From Natronospirillum sp965602035 (lineage in GTDB: Bacteria; Pseudomonadota; Gammaproteobacteria; Pseudomonadales; Natronospirillaceae), in NCBI GenBank assembly GCA_965602035.1, contig OZ271919.1:2108001-2172000 (forward strand): DNA of 64,000 nt. The letters run 5' to 3'. Below are positions 7,656-17,049 of this stretch, piece after piece (positions within the stretch are counted from its first letter, which is position 1; each line of letters starts with the position of its first letter). A program made the position numbers and the translations under genes. The notes below the pieces were generated by a model, which saw only the letters and a program-made list of their open reading frames with translations, was not told the origin of the DNA and did not search any database.

Positions 7656-8660
7656 GTGCTGCAGCAACTCATCCTGGCAGGCTGGGCGATTATTCTCGCC
7701 ATCGGCCTGTCTGCCGGCTTTTTCGTAGGTGCCAACCTGCTGCTGGATAAAGCATTACCCAGCGGCCATATTCAGAACGACGACGAACGGTCCAAACGCG
7801 ACAATGTGCGCGAATCGATTCGCCCGTGGATTTTTATCGGCCCGGCACTGGCCATTCTCGGCGGGTATCTGGTGTTCCCCGTCATCTACACACTCTGGCT
7901 GTCGCTCCACGATAATGCCGGAGAATTCATTGGCCTGGGCAACTATGCCTGGGCGATCGGAAACGAAGGTTTCCAGATTTCCATCCGCAACAACATTCTC
8001 TGGCTGCTGGTCGTGCCAACCTTCAGCACGATTTTCGGGTTGCTGGTGGCGTACCTGACAGACCGCATGTGGTGGCGAAATATAGCCCGCTCACTGGTGT
8101 TTTTGCCCATGGCGATCTCGTTCGTGGGCGCCAGTGTTATCTGGCGTTTCATTTACTACTACCGGGGTTCCGGTGATGAGCAGATTGGCCTTCTGAATGC
8201 CATCGTGGTGGCACTGGGCGGCGAACCTCAGGCCTGGATTGCTGTACCGTTCTGGAACAATTTCCTGCTCATGGCCATCATGGTCTGGATTCAGACCGGC
8301 TTCGCCATGGTGCTGCTCGGCGCCGCAATCCGCGGTGTACCGGAAGACACCATTGAAGCGGCCAACATGGACGGTGCCAATGGCTTCCAGATGCTGTTCA
8401 AGATCGTTATTCCCCAGGTATGGGGCACGATCGTGGTTGTCTGGACAACCATTACGGTACTGGTACTCAAGATCTTTGACGTGGTCCTTGCCATGACCAA
8501 TGGCCAGTGGGAGACGCAGGTTCTGGCGAACCTGATGTACGACGTCATGTTCCGTGCGGGTGACTTCGGCCGAGGCAGTACCGTGGCCGTTTTCATCATG
8601 ATCGCGGTTCTGCCCATCATGTGGTGGAACGTGTCACAGGCCCGCAAGGAAATGAATTAA
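7656..8660 (+). CDS. aglF: alpha-glucoside ABC transporter permease AglF
   Basis: A 334-residue inner-membrane permease of the MalF/AglF type. A first N-terminal span (LAGWAIILAIGLSAGFFVG) is followed by a hydrophilic stretch and about six more spans. The EAA loop that contacts the ATPase is visible as EAANMDGANGFQMLFKIVIP. The start is GTG at 7656 with GGAGG eight bases before it. AglG starts 12 bases after the stop, so the two permeases are co-translated. No ATP-binding subunit is encoded next to it. Confidence 0.88.
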   Translation: MLQQLILAGWAIILAIGLSAGFFVGANLLLDKALPSGHIQNDDERSKRDNVRESIRPWIFIGPALAILGGYLVFPVIYTLWLSLHDNAGEFIGLGNYAWAIGNEGFQISIRNNILWLLVVPTFSTIFGLLVAYLTDRMWWRNIARSLVFLPMAISFVGASVIWRFIYYYRGSGDEQIGLLNAIVVALGGEPQAWIAVPFWNNFLLMAIMVWIQTGFAMVLLGAAIRGVPEDTIEAANMDGANGFQMLFKIVIPQVWGTIVVVWTTITVLVLKIFDVVLAMTNGQWETQVLANLMYDVMFRAGDFGRGSTVAVFIMIAVLPIMWWNVSQARKEMN

Positions 8661-8672
8661 AGGAGATTGACC

Positions 8673-9836
8673 ATGATAAGATCACAACAACTTGGCCCGG
8701 CCAACCTCCTCAAACACCTTGCTGTGCTTGTGTTTGTCATTATCTGGACGGTGCCAACGGCCGGCCTGCTGGTCAGCTCTGTACGTGACGCCGATCAGCT
8801 GAACGTATCGGGCTGGTGGACAGCACTGACAGCGTCCGAACGGACCGACGCCCATCGCACGTTGGCGGCTGACAGCCAGACTGAGGTGAACGGCGAGTAT
8901 GTCATTCAGGGTGACATTTTTCAGCCCGGATCCGGTCGGGAAATTGCGGCATTCGGCACCTCTCCGCGTAACATCCGGGAATTTCAACCGGGAGAACCTG
9001 TAGACTTTGAAGAGGGCTCCACCCTCACTGTCTCCGCTGATGGCTCATACCGGATCGTGAAATCAGAACCCTTCGAGTTTACCCGGGGGCAACGCATATT
9101 CTATGCAGCCCTGATCCCGCCTCGCTTTACGTTAGCGAATTATGAGCGGGTTCTCGCGGCAGAGGGCATCGGACGTGCGTTTATCAACTCGGTCACGGTT
9201 ACTCTGCCTGCCACGTTTATCCCGATTCTCATCGCAGCCTGTGCGGCGTACGCGCTGTCCTGGATGAATTTCTGGGGCCGGGCGTTCTTCCTCGCGGCCA
9301 TCGTGGGCCTGTTGGTCGTACCCCTGCAGATGGCACTGGTGCCGATTCTGAGAACCTACAACTGGCTTGGTGACACCTGGCTGGCGAATCTTGGCTGGGA
9401 GCCCCGATCCTATCTCGGGGTGTGGCTGGCGCACACCGGTTTCGGGTTGCCATTGGCCGTGTACCTGTTGCGCAACTATATGGCGGGGCTCCCGAAAGAG
9501 ATCATGGAGTCCGCCCGCATGGACGGTGCGACGCACTTCAAGATCTTCGTATCGATTGTGCTGCCTCTGTCCGTTCCGGCCCTTGCCTCGTTCGCGATAT
9601 TCCAGTTCCTGTGGGTCTGGAACGACCTGCTCGTGGCCATTGTGTTCCTTGGTCAGGGCGAAGGCCGAACCGTGCTGACAGCGCAATTGCGCGAACTGCT
9701 CGGGTCGCGCGGCGATAATTGGGAAATACTGACCAGCGGCGCGTTCATCACCATGATCGTTCCACTGATCGTGTTTATCTCGATGCAACGCTACTTCGTT
9801 CGCGGCATGATGGCCGGCTCGGTGAAAGGCGGCTGA
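8673..9836 (+). CDS. aglG: alpha-glucoside ABC transporter permease AglG
   Basis: A 387-residue MalG/AglG-type permease. After the first span comes a hydrophilic periplasmic region (roughly residues 35-145), longer than in MalG and characteristic of AglG. The remaining spans follow, with the EAA loop ESARMDGATHFKIFVSIVLP. The ATG at 8673 follows AGGAG at 8661-8665. Partner of AglF in the membrane pore. Confidence 0.88.
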   Translation: MIRSQQLGPANLLKHLAVLVFVIIWTVPTAGLLVSSVRDADQLNVSGWWTALTASERTDAHRTLAADSQTEVNGEYVIQGDIFQPGSGREIAAFGTSPRNIREFQPGEPVDFEEGSTLTVSADGSYRIVKSEPFEFTRGQRIFYAALIPPRFTLANYERVLAAEGIGRAFINSVTVTLPATFIPILIAACAAYALSWMNFWGRAFFLAAIVGLLVVPLQMALVPILRTYNWLGDTWLANLGWEPRSYLGVWLAHTGFGLPLAVYLLRNYMAGLPKEIMESARMDGATHFKIFVSIVLPLSVPALASFAIFQFLWVWNDLLVAIVFLGQGEGRTVLTAQLRELLGSRGDNWEILTSGAFITMIVPLIVFISMQRYFVRGMMAGSVKGG

Positions 9837-9847
9837 TGCCAGATCGT

Positions 9848-9888
9848 GGCTGGTCCGCGGCAGGAGGGACTTCCTGTCGCGGCCAGCC
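9848..9888 (+). terminator. long hairpin between aglG and the LacI gene
   Basis: Three stacked stem blocks pair almost perfectly: GGCTGG/CCAGCC, CCGCG/CGCGG and CAGGA/TCCTG around a six-base loop, with only small mismatches. There is no T run. It may separate permease mRNA from the regulator gene or act in mRNA processing. Confidence 0.55.
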
Positions 9889-9909
9889 CGTCTGATAGCA
9901 GGTATTGTC

Positions 9910-10944
9910 ATGCGGCTGACCCTCAAAGACCTGGCTCGTGAACTGGGCGTCTCCACGGCAACGGTTTCCAACGCGTTCAGCCGTCCGGACCAACTGTCCG
10001 CCGAGCTTCGTGAACGCATTCTCTCGGAAGCAAAACGCCTTGGCTATCAGGGCCCGAACGCCACCGCGCGCAGTCTTCGTCGTGGTGAAACCGGTATCAT
10101 CGGGCTGGTGCTGGCGGACCGGCTTCAGTACAACTTTGAAGACCCGGTCGCCACCCGATTCCTGCATGGCGTGTCGGAAGTCTTCGACGAGCGCAACATC
10201 AACATGCTGCTTCTCCCCAGCCGGACCGAGTTCTATCTCGACCAGTCGTTCGACAGCCTCGCCGATGGCTATATCATTTATGGTCCACCGAGGGACAAAC
10301 GGATCCTCGAACGTATCGTCGGGCGCCGCAAGCCAGCGCTCACCGTCGATTTCAATCTGCCCTCTGTCAGCTCACTCAACATCGACAATGAAACCGGGGC
10401 ATACCTCGCGGCGAGTCATGGCCTCCGCCAGGTAAATCCCCCCGTGGCCATACTGGGCCTGCGCCTGATTCCGGATGCGGACGGCATTGAACGGATAACC
10501 GATCAGACGATGGCAGGGCGTGATGAATCTGTGTCACGACGGCGTCTGGACGGGTATCAGCGGGCATTTGATGAACAGCGTATCAGCCCCGCGGACGTAT
10601 CATTGTGGAACGCACCGGAGAGCCGCTATGAACTGGGCTACCAGGCGGCGCGGGAAGCGCTTCGCCTCGAGCAGCGTCCCCGACTTCTGCTCTGTATGAG
10701 TGATCGCCTCGCTCTTGGTGCCATCGCCGCTGCGCAGGATATGGGGCTGAGCATTCCGGACGATCTCAAAGTCATCGGCTTTGACGATATACCGACCGCG
10801 GCATTCCAGCGCCCGGCGCTCACAACCATACATCAGCCACAGCATGAAAAAGGCAGGCGTGCGGCCCAGATGATTCTCGATACCGACGCACCGCAGCACG
10901 ACGAATTCCTTGATGCCCGACTCGTTGTGCGGGACTCCTGCTAA
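9910..10944 (+). CDS. aglR: LacI-family transcriptional regulator of the sugar operon
   Basis: A 344-residue LacI/GalR regulator. The N-terminal helix-turn-helix TLKDLARELGVSTATVSNAF is followed by the hinge and a periplasmic-binding-protein-like effector domain ending in IGFDDIPTAAFQRPALTTI. It is downstream of aglEFG in the same direction, and a LacI-type palindrome precedes aglE. Repression of the operon relieved by an alpha-glucoside is the likely role, by analogy with AglR. ATG at 9910; the gene symbol is inferred from position. Confidence 0.82.
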   Translation: MRLTLKDLARELGVSTATVSNAFSRPDQLSAELRERILSEAKRLGYQGPNATARSLRRGETGIIGLVLADRLQYNFEDPVATRFLHGVSEVFDERNINMLLLPSRTEFYLDQSFDSLADGYIIYGPPRDKRILERIVGRRKPALTVDFNLPSVSSLNIDNETGAYLAASHGLRQVNPPVAILGLRLIPDADGIERITDQTMAGRDESVSRRRLDGYQRAFDEQRISPADVSLWNAPESRYELGYQAAREALRLEQRPRLLLCMSDRLALGAIAAAQDMGLSIPDDLKVIGFDDIPTAAFQRPALTTIHQPQHEKGRRAAQMILDTDAPQHDEFLDARLVVRDSC

Positions 10945-11313
10945 CGACGCCCGCTGCGTGCTCGGGACGCTGCGAGGGGCGTGGGATGTACGCGAGACGA
11001 GCCATGCCGCCTGTCCCGGTTTGTGCCTGCAAGCCGTTGAATACGCTCAGTATCCAGCGGTTCTCAACGGAAAGTGAAAAATCACGGTTTCGTCGTTCCT
11101 GACATCTTGACGACGCCCCGGGTTTCCGGTGTAAATGGTACGCTGGCACAGGAAGAAAAATAATGCTGTCCTTGCCCGGCACGAGCAGGATTGACTCCGA
11201 AACAGTGAACATACCGTCCAGACAGTACTCATGGGTATGTCGCGGTAATTGTTCTGTTTCGAGTCCAGGCCGTTCAAGCCAGAAACAGGACGACTCAACA
11301 TAGGGGAAACACT
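10945..11313. other. intergenic region before the peptide ABC operon
   Basis: In this 369-bp gap an inverted repeat ACATACC (11209-11215)/GGTATGT (11234-11240) lies about 75 bp before dppA and could be an operator or leader hairpin. TTGACT at 11191 has no good -10 partner. No confident promoter, riboswitch or gene was recognised. Confidence 0.3.
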
Positions 11314-12888
11314 ATGCACGTAAGATGGAACAAACTGGGAGCCGGACTCGCCGCATCCACACTGATGCTGGCCACTGCGGTACAGGCCGAAACACTGCGC
11401 TGGGCAAACGCCGGCGACTCACTGACGCTGGACCCCCACGCCCAGAACCATGGTCAGACGCACGCCATTGCCCACCAGGTATACGATGCGCTGATCTACT
11501 TGAATATGGATACCGAACCCACTCCCGGGCTGGCCACGGACTGGGGTGTAACCGACGACCCGGAAGTCTGGGAGTTCCAGTTACGCGAGGGCGTCACTTT
11601 CCACCAGGGCCAGGACTTCACAGCAGAGGACGTTGTGTTCTCCTTTGAGCGCGCGCAGCAGGAAAACTCCGACATGGCGCCGCTCATTTCGTCCGTGGTC
11701 GAAATCTGGGCCGTGGATGACTACACCGTACGCATGCGCACGGATGGCCCGAATCCCCTCCTGCCGAACAACCTGACGAACCTGTTCATCATGGACAGTG
11801 GCTGGGCGCAGGCCAACAACGCCACACAGGTGCAGAACTATTCCGCGGGTGAGGAAAACTACGCCGTGCGCAATGCCAACGGTACCGGCCCTTACCAGTT
11901 GGTAAGCCGTGAACCTGACATCCGCACCGTGTTCGAGCGCTATGAAGGCTACTGGGGCCGCGATCAGTTCCCGCTGGAAGTGAGCCGTATCGAATTCACG
12001 CCGATCCAGTCCGCTTCTACCCGGGCGGCCGCGCTGCTCTCCGGCGAAGTTGACTTTGTGCAGGACCCGCCGGTGCAGGACATCAACCGCCTGAGTAATG
12101 CCGATGGTCTGCGCGTCCGTTCCGCGCCGGAAAACCGCACGATTTTCTTCGGCATGGATCAGGGTCGTGACGAGCTTCGGACTTCGAACATTGAGGGTGA
12201 AAACCCGTTCGCCGACCGTCGCGTGCGCCGTGCCATGGACCTCGCCATTGACCGGCAGGCCATTCAGCGGATCGTCATGCGCGGCCAGTCAGAGCCGGCC
12301 GGCATGATCGCACCGCCGTTCGTCAATGGTTACAGCCCGGAACTGGACGAAGTCACCGGCAGAAACGTTGCACTGGCCCGCGAACTGATGGCAGAAGCCG
12401 GCTACAGTGATGGTTTCAGCGTCACACTGACCTGTACCAACGATCGCTACACAGAAGATGAAGGCATCTGCCAGGCAGTGACGGGCATGCTGGGCCAGAT
12501 CGGCATCGACGTGCGGCTCAATGCGCGCCCGAACAGCATTCACTTTGCCGAACTGCAGAACGGTGAGCTGGATTTCTACATAATCGGGTGGGCCGTTCCC
12601 ACGCTGGACTCTCACTACGTGTTTGACTTCCTGCTGGAATCCGACGGCGCCTGGAACTTCACGGGCTGGTCCAACGAAGAGTTCGATGCACTGTCCAAGC
12701 AGCTGCCCTCCGAGGTTAACCTGAACCGGCGGAACCGCCTGATCGACCAGGCATGGCAGATCGCCAACGACGCGATCGTCTATCTGCCCATTCACCATCA
12801 GGTGCTCAACTGGGCAATGCGCGAGGACATCAACTTCGGCGTTCACTCCCAGAACCAGCCGTTGATCAAGTACATGAGCTTCGACTGA
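11314..12888 (+). CDS. dipeptide/oligopeptide ABC transporter substrate-binding protein
   Basis: A 524-residue periplasmic binding protein of the SBP_bac_5 (DppA/OppA) family. It has a signal peptide ending near AVQAET and the family segment EFQLREGVTFHQGQDFTAED. The C-terminal INFGVHSQNQPLIKYMSFD is complete. ATG at 11314 follows AGGGGAA. It is first in a five-gene importer operon and is followed by a strong terminator that should dampen the downstream genes. The peptide, opine or other ligand cannot be assigned from sequence. Confidence 0.9.
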   Translation: MHVRWNKLGAGLAASTLMLATAVQAETLRWANAGDSLTLDPHAQNHGQTHAIAHQVYDALIYLNMDTEPTPGLATDWGVTDDPEVWEFQLREGVTFHQGQDFTAEDVVFSFERAQQENSDMAPLISSVVEIWAVDDYTVRMRTDGPNPLLPNNLTNLFIMDSGWAQANNATQVQNYSAGEENYAVRNANGTGPYQLVSREPDIRTVFERYEGYWGRDQFPLEVSRIEFTPIQSASTRAAALLSGEVDFVQDPPVQDINRLSNADGLRVRSAPENRTIFFGMDQGRDELRTSNIEGENPFADRRVRRAMDLAIDRQAIQRIVMRGQSEPAGMIAPPFVNGYSPELDEVTGRNVALARELMAEAGYSDGFSVTLTCTNDRYTEDEGICQAVTGMLGQIGIDVRLNARPNSIHFAELQNGELDFYIIGWAVPTLDSHYVFDFLLESDGAWNFTGWSNEEFDALSKQLPSEVNLNRRNRLIDQAWQIANDAIVYLPIHHQVLNWAMREDINFGVHSQNQPLIKYMSFD

Positions 12889-12914
12889 CACGCGTCACGC
12901 TCATAGCAGACCGG

Positions 12915-12945
12915 ACCGGGGCAAGGGGACTTGCCCCGGTTTTTT
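12915..12945 (+). terminator. intrinsic terminator/attenuator after the binding-protein gene
   Basis: A perfect 11-bp stem ACCGGGGCAAG/CTTGCCCCGGT with a 4-base loop and six T residues lies inside the operon, 26 bp after the stop. Read-through would set the lower permease/ATPase level. Confidence 0.88.
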
Positions 12946-12963
12946 GATGGCAGGAGTACGAAC

Positions 12964-13935
12964 ATGCTCGCAATGATGATCCGTCGGGTCATGCAGTCAG
13001 TGATCGTCATGTTGGTGGTGGCTCTGATCGCGTTCAGCCTGTTCCGCTACGTGGGCGACCCCATCAATAATATGGTGGGGCAGGAGGCAACAGCCCAGGA
13101 CCGGGCAGAGCTTCGCGAACGGCTGGGCCTGACAGACCCGGTTCCTGTCCAGTTCATGCGGTTCATTGGTAATGCCGCTCAGGGCGATTTCGGTATTTCC
13201 TACCGAATGGCCAGGCCAGTGTCCGACGTTATTGCCGAACGATTGCCGGCGACCCTCGAACTGGCGCTGGTATCCGGCATTATCGCACTCACGCTCGGTA
13301 TCGTGCTGGGCGTCTATACCGCGCTTCGACGCCGGGGCGTGGTCAGCAACCTGATCATGACACTCTCCCTGGTGGGCGTATCCCTGCCGACGTTCCTGAT
13401 CGGCATCCTGTTGATCTATATCTTTGCCGTTGAGCTGCAGTGGCTGCCATCGTTCGGGCGTGGGGACACGGTTCACATAGGTGACTGGGAAACCGGGTTG
13501 CTGACGTCCAGTGGCCTGCGTTCACTGATACTGCCGGCCATCACGCTTGGCCTCTATCAGCTGACGCTCATCATGCGACTGGTCCGTGCCCAGATGCTGG
13601 AAGTCATGCGTACAGACTACATCAAGTTCGCGCGCGCCCGCGGGCTGCGCCAGCGCTCTATTCACTTTCGTCACGCGCTGAAAAACACCCTGTTGCCGGT
13701 GATCACAATCACAGGGCTGCAGTTCGGCTCTATCATTGCGTTCGCGATCATCACCGAAACGGTTTTCCAGTGGCCCGGCGTCGGACTGTTGTTCATCAAC
13801 GCCATACAGTTCGTGGATATACCGGTCATGTCGGCCTATCTCGTGATGATCGCGCTGGTATTTGTTGTCATCAATCTGGTGGTGGACCTGCTTTATTTTC
13901 TGGTCGATCCGCGCCTGCGCGCGAGCAAGCACTGA
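12964..13935 (+). CDS. peptide ABC transporter permease DppB-type
   Basis: A 323-residue permease beginning MLAMMIRRVMQSVIVMLVV, the usual DppB first span. About six spans follow, with the family loop around HALKNTLLPVITITGLQFG. The ATG at 12964 has AGGAG eight bases before it; an earlier in-frame ATG at 12931 is inside the terminator hairpin and is rejected. It pairs with the DppC-type permease 38 bases downstream. Confidence 0.91.
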   Translation: MLAMMIRRVMQSVIVMLVVALIAFSLFRYVGDPINNMVGQEATAQDRAELRERLGLTDPVPVQFMRFIGNAAQGDFGISYRMARPVSDVIAERLPATLELALVSGIIALTLGIVLGVYTALRRRGVVSNLIMTLSLVGVSLPTFLIGILLIYIFAVELQWLPSFGRGDTVHIGDWETGLLTSSGLRSLILPAITLGLYQLTLIMRLVRAQMLEVMRTDYIKFARARGLRQRSIHFRHALKNTLLPVITITGLQFGSIIAFAIITETVFQWPGVGLLFINAIQFVDIPVMSAYLVMIALVFVVINLVVDLLYFLVDPRLRASKH

Positions 13936-13973
13936 ACGAGTCAGTACGGAGCCATCAAAAGGTATAACGCACT

Positions 13974-14930
13974 ATGACGGAAACAACCCGCTCTTCGAAC
14001 GCAGCACCTGGCGCACCCGGCCGCTGGCAGCGCATCTGGCAAAGTGACCTGGTCTACAGCTTTCTGCGCTCACCCGTGGTGCTGGTCTCTGCGGCGGTGG
14101 CGTTCACCATACTGCTCGCTGCGCTATTGGCCCCATGGATTGCCCCCTACACGCCCTTCAACCCGTCATCTCTCAACCTGATGGATGGCTTTACACCGCC
14201 CATGAGCGCCAACGAGTTCACCGGTAATTTTTATCTGCTTGGCGCGGACAGCCAGGGCCGTGATGTGTTCTCCGCCATTCTCTACGGGGCCCGCATATCG
14301 CTCCTGGTTGGCTTTGCGGCCGTGGCGCTGGCAGCCGTTCTCGGTGTCACCCTCGGACTGCTCGCCGGCTACAAGGGCGGATGGGTGGACAGCCTGATCA
14401 TGCGCATTGCCGATATTCAGCTCAGCTTCCCGGCACTGCTGGTCGCGCTGATGATTTTCGGCATTCTGAGAGGCATTGTGCCGCCGGATATGCAGGACGA
14501 TGTGGCGATCTATGTCCTGATCCTGTCCATCGGGCTGAGCGACTGGGTGCAATATGCCCGCACGGTGCGCAGCTCAACCCTGTCGGAAAAAAACAAGGAA
14601 TACGTGCAGGCCGCCCGCTTATTCGGCGTTTCTGCGCCGCGTATCCTGTTCCGTCACATATTGCCGAATGTCATGGGCCCGGTACTGGTCATCGGTACAA
14701 TCGGCCTTGCGCTGGCCATCATTCTCGAAAGCACGCTTTCATTTCTCGGCGTCGGCGTGCCACCAACACAGCCGAGCCTGGGCACGCTGATCCGCGTCGG
14801 CCAGGATTACATTTTCTCCGGTGAATGGTGGATCACGCTGTTCCCCGGCTTCGCGCTCTTGTTGCTGGCTCTGTCAGTCAACCTGCTCGGCGACTGGCTG
14901 CGCGACGCACTGAACCCCAAACTGCGCTAG
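13974..14930 (+). CDS. peptide ABC transporter permease DppC-type
   Basis: A 318-residue permease with a hydrophilic N-terminus, a first span near residues 34-58 and the periplasmic segment LGADSQGRDVFSAILYGARIS that marks DppC/OppC proteins. The EAA-type loop is RILFRHILPNVMGPVLV. Length is a little above the usual 300 because of the N-terminal tail. It is followed 18 bp later by the first ATPase gene. Confidence 0.91.
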   Translation: MTETTRSSNAAPGAPGRWQRIWQSDLVYSFLRSPVVLVSAAVAFTILLAALLAPWIAPYTPFNPSSLNLMDGFTPPMSANEFTGNFYLLGADSQGRDVFSAILYGARISLLVGFAAVALAAVLGVTLGLLAGYKGGWVDSLIMRIADIQLSFPALLVALMIFGILRGIVPPDMQDDVAIYVLILSIGLSDWVQYARTVRSSTLSEKNKEYVQAARLFGVSAPRILFRHILPNVMGPVLVIGTIGLALAIILESTLSFLGVGVPPTQPSLGTLIRVGQDYIFSGEWWITLFPGFALLLLALSVNLLGDWLRDALNPKLR

Positions 14931-14948
14931 GAGAAGGCTCACAGCATC

Positions 14949-15938
14949 ATGAGTGAAAGCCCGTTATTGTCAGTGAGAGACCTTGTGGTGCGCTTTCCGA
15001 AGCGCGACCGCTGGCTGACAGCGCTGGACCATGTCAGTTTCGACCTTTACCCGGGTGAGGTGCTCGGTATGGTCGGCGAATCCGGCGCTGGCAAATCACT
15101 GACCGGCGCCGCCATCATCGGCCTTCTGGAGCCACCGGGCGAGATTACCGGCGGTGCAATCTATCTCCAGGGTGAGCGGATCGATGCATTGTCCGAGGAC
15201 AAGCTGCGCCGTATCCGCGGCCGCCGCATCGGCATGATCTTCCAGGACCCGCTGACGTCACTGAACCCCATACTGACCATTTCCGATCAGTTGACCGAGA
15301 CCATCCAGACGCATCTGGATGTGTCAGATGCAGAGGCCCGTCGACGAGCCATTGCCTTGCTGGACGAAGTCGGTATTCCGGCCGCATCTCGGCGGATTGA
15401 CGATTACCCGCACCATTTTTCCGGCGGGATGCGCCAACGTGTGGTGATCGCACTGGCACTGGCGGCGGAGCCCGACCTGATTATTGCTGACGAGCCGACG
15501 ACCGCCCTTGATGTCTCGGTGCAGGCTCAGATAATCGATCTGCTGAAACGCGTATGCCATGACCGCGGTGCTGCCGTGATTCTGGTGACCCACGACATGG
15601 GCGTGATAGCCGATGCGGCAGACCGGGTAGCCGTTATGTATGCCGGTCGGATTGCTGAAATCGGTCGGGTTGAAGACGTTGTGCACCAACCACAGCACCC
15701 CTACACCCAGGGGCTGATGGGGTCCATTCCCTCGCTCAGGGAGTCCCGCGAGAGACTGACCCAGATCCCCGGTGCCATGCCCAGGCTGGACAGCATTCCC
15801 GACGGGTGTGCGTTCAACCCGCGCTGCCCGCACGCGTTTGACCGCTGCTACCGTGACCGACCGAACCTGATCGCGGTTGCCGACAACGAATCCCTCGCCG
15901 CCTGCTGGCTGCATGATGCAACGGAGCAGACGACATGA
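14949..15938 (+). CDS. peptide ABC transporter ATP-binding protein DppD-type
   Basis: A 329-residue ABC ATPase. Walker A is GESGAGKS, the signature is FSGGMRQRV, Walker B is LIIADEPTTALD, and the C-terminal oligopeptide-transporter extension has CAFNPRCPHAFDRC, whose cysteines can hold an iron-sulphur cluster in Dpp relatives. The last four bases overlap the start of the second ATPase (ATGA), indicating translational coupling. Confidence 0.93.
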   Translation: MSESPLLSVRDLVVRFPKRDRWLTALDHVSFDLYPGEVLGMVGESGAGKSLTGAAIIGLLEPPGEITGGAIYLQGERIDALSEDKLRRIRGRRIGMIFQDPLTSLNPILTISDQLTETIQTHLDVSDAEARRRAIALLDEVGIPAASRRIDDYPHHFSGGMRQRVVIALALAAEPDLIIADEPTTALDVSVQAQIIDLLKRVCHDRGAAVILVTHDMGVIADAADRVAVMYAGRIAEIGRVEDVVHQPQHPYTQGLMGSIPSLRESRERLTQIPGAMPRLDSIPDGCAFNPRCPHAFDRCYRDRPNLIAVADNESLAACWLHDATEQTT

Positions 15939-16945
15939 CCGATCAACCCTCTGAGTTTCTCAGCGTCCGAAACCTGACGCGTGTGTTCGATATTTCACGA
16001 CCCTGGCTCAATCGCGTGCTCGAACGTCTGCCGCGTCAGCGACTGACCGCCGTCAACAACGTATCGTTCGACATCCCACGCGGAAAAACCTTCGCTCTGG
16101 TGGGAGAATCAGGCTCCGGAAAGTCCACAGTTGCCCGGCTCATAGTTGGACTACTGGAAGCCAGCAGCGGTGACATCCTGTTCCATGGCAAGCCACTGAA
16201 CCCGAATGATCGCCAACAGCGTCAGAAAGTACAGATGATCTTCCAGGACCCGTTCGCCAGCCTGAACCCCAGGTGGCGCGTCGGCGATATCATTGCCGAG
16301 CCGCTGCATGCGTTCGGGCTGGTCGGTGGCAACCACGGTCCGGCATCAGAGCAGGTTAAGCGCCTGCTCGAGACGGTCGGGCTCTCTGCGACAGACGGCG
16401 CGAAATACCCCCATGAGTTTTCCGGTGGCCAGCGCCAGCGGATTGCGATTGCGCGTGCGCTGTCAGCTCGCCCGGAGTTTCTCGTGTGCGATGAGCCCAC
16501 GTCAGCGCTCGATGTATCGGTACAGGCACAGATACTCAACCTGATGCGTGACCTGCAGGACGAATTCAACCTGACCTACCTGTTCATCAGCCACGATATG
16601 TCGGTTGTACGGCACATGGCCGACCGGGTCGGCGTGCTGTACCTGGGCGGTCTGGTGGAACTGGCAGACAGCCATAGCCTGTTCTCACAGCCCAACCACC
16701 CCTACACTCGCATGCTTCTAGACGCCATTCCCGACCCGACACGCACCGGGCGGCAACGCGAGAAAGACGTGCAGGGTGAGATTCCGAACCCGATCGATCC
16801 GCCTTCCGGGTGTGTCTTTCACCCACGATGCCCCTTTGCCAATGAGCGCTGCCGTCGGGAAATACCCGACCTGACTCATACAGGCGGTGATCGGGTGGCA
16901 TGCTTCGCCGTGGAAGAAGAACGCCTGCCGCCCTATCGGGACTAG
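15935..16945 (+). CDS. peptide ABC transporter ATP-binding protein DppF-type
   Basis: A 336-residue ABC ATPase, the second of the heterodimer. Walker A GESGSGKST, signature FSGGQRQRIA, Walker B LVCDEPTSALD and the C-terminal CVFHPRCPFANERC extension are all intact. The N-terminus has a short insertion (ISRPWLNRVLERLPRQR) before the first strand, common in ATPases of this branch. It is the last gene of the operon and ends at a bidirectional terminator. Confidence 0.93.
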   Translation: MTDQPSEFLSVRNLTRVFDISRPWLNRVLERLPRQRLTAVNNVSFDIPRGKTFALVGESGSGKSTVARLIVGLLEASSGDILFHGKPLNPNDRQQRQKVQMIFQDPFASLNPRWRVGDIIAEPLHAFGLVGGNHGPASEQVKRLLETVGLSATDGAKYPHEFSGGQRQRIAIARALSARPEFLVCDEPTSALDVSVQAQILNLMRDLQDEFNLTYLFISHDMSVVRHMADRVGVLYLGGLVELADSHSLFSQPNHPYTRMLLDAIPDPTRTGRQREKDVQGEIPNPIDPPSGCVFHPRCPFANERCRREIPDLTHTGGDRVACFAVEEERLPPYRD

Positions 16946-16971
16946 TCGTTTCGCGACCAACTCAGCCAGAC

Positions 16972-17004
16972 AAAAAAAGCGCCCCCTGTCAGGGAGCGCT
17001 TTTT
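16972..17004. terminator. bidirectional terminator between the peptide operon and putP
   Basis: AAAAAGCGC and GCGCTTTTT form a 9-bp outer stem, with CCCTG/CAGGG able to stack inside. T runs occur on both strands, so it can end both the rightward peptide operon and leftward putP. Confidence 0.9.
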
Positions 17005-17049
17005 CAGCTGTTACCGGCCCGGCAATACCGCCGGGCTCAACAACAGGGC

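Noticed and set aside
11140..11165. TGGCAC as a possible sigma-54 -24 box before dppA
   Set aside because: No GC at the required ten-base distance for the -12 element.
11047..11319. Leftward 90-codon frame in the gap before the peptide operon
   Set aside because: Cysteine- and arginine-rich composition without a domain, overlapping the dppA start; looks like chance.
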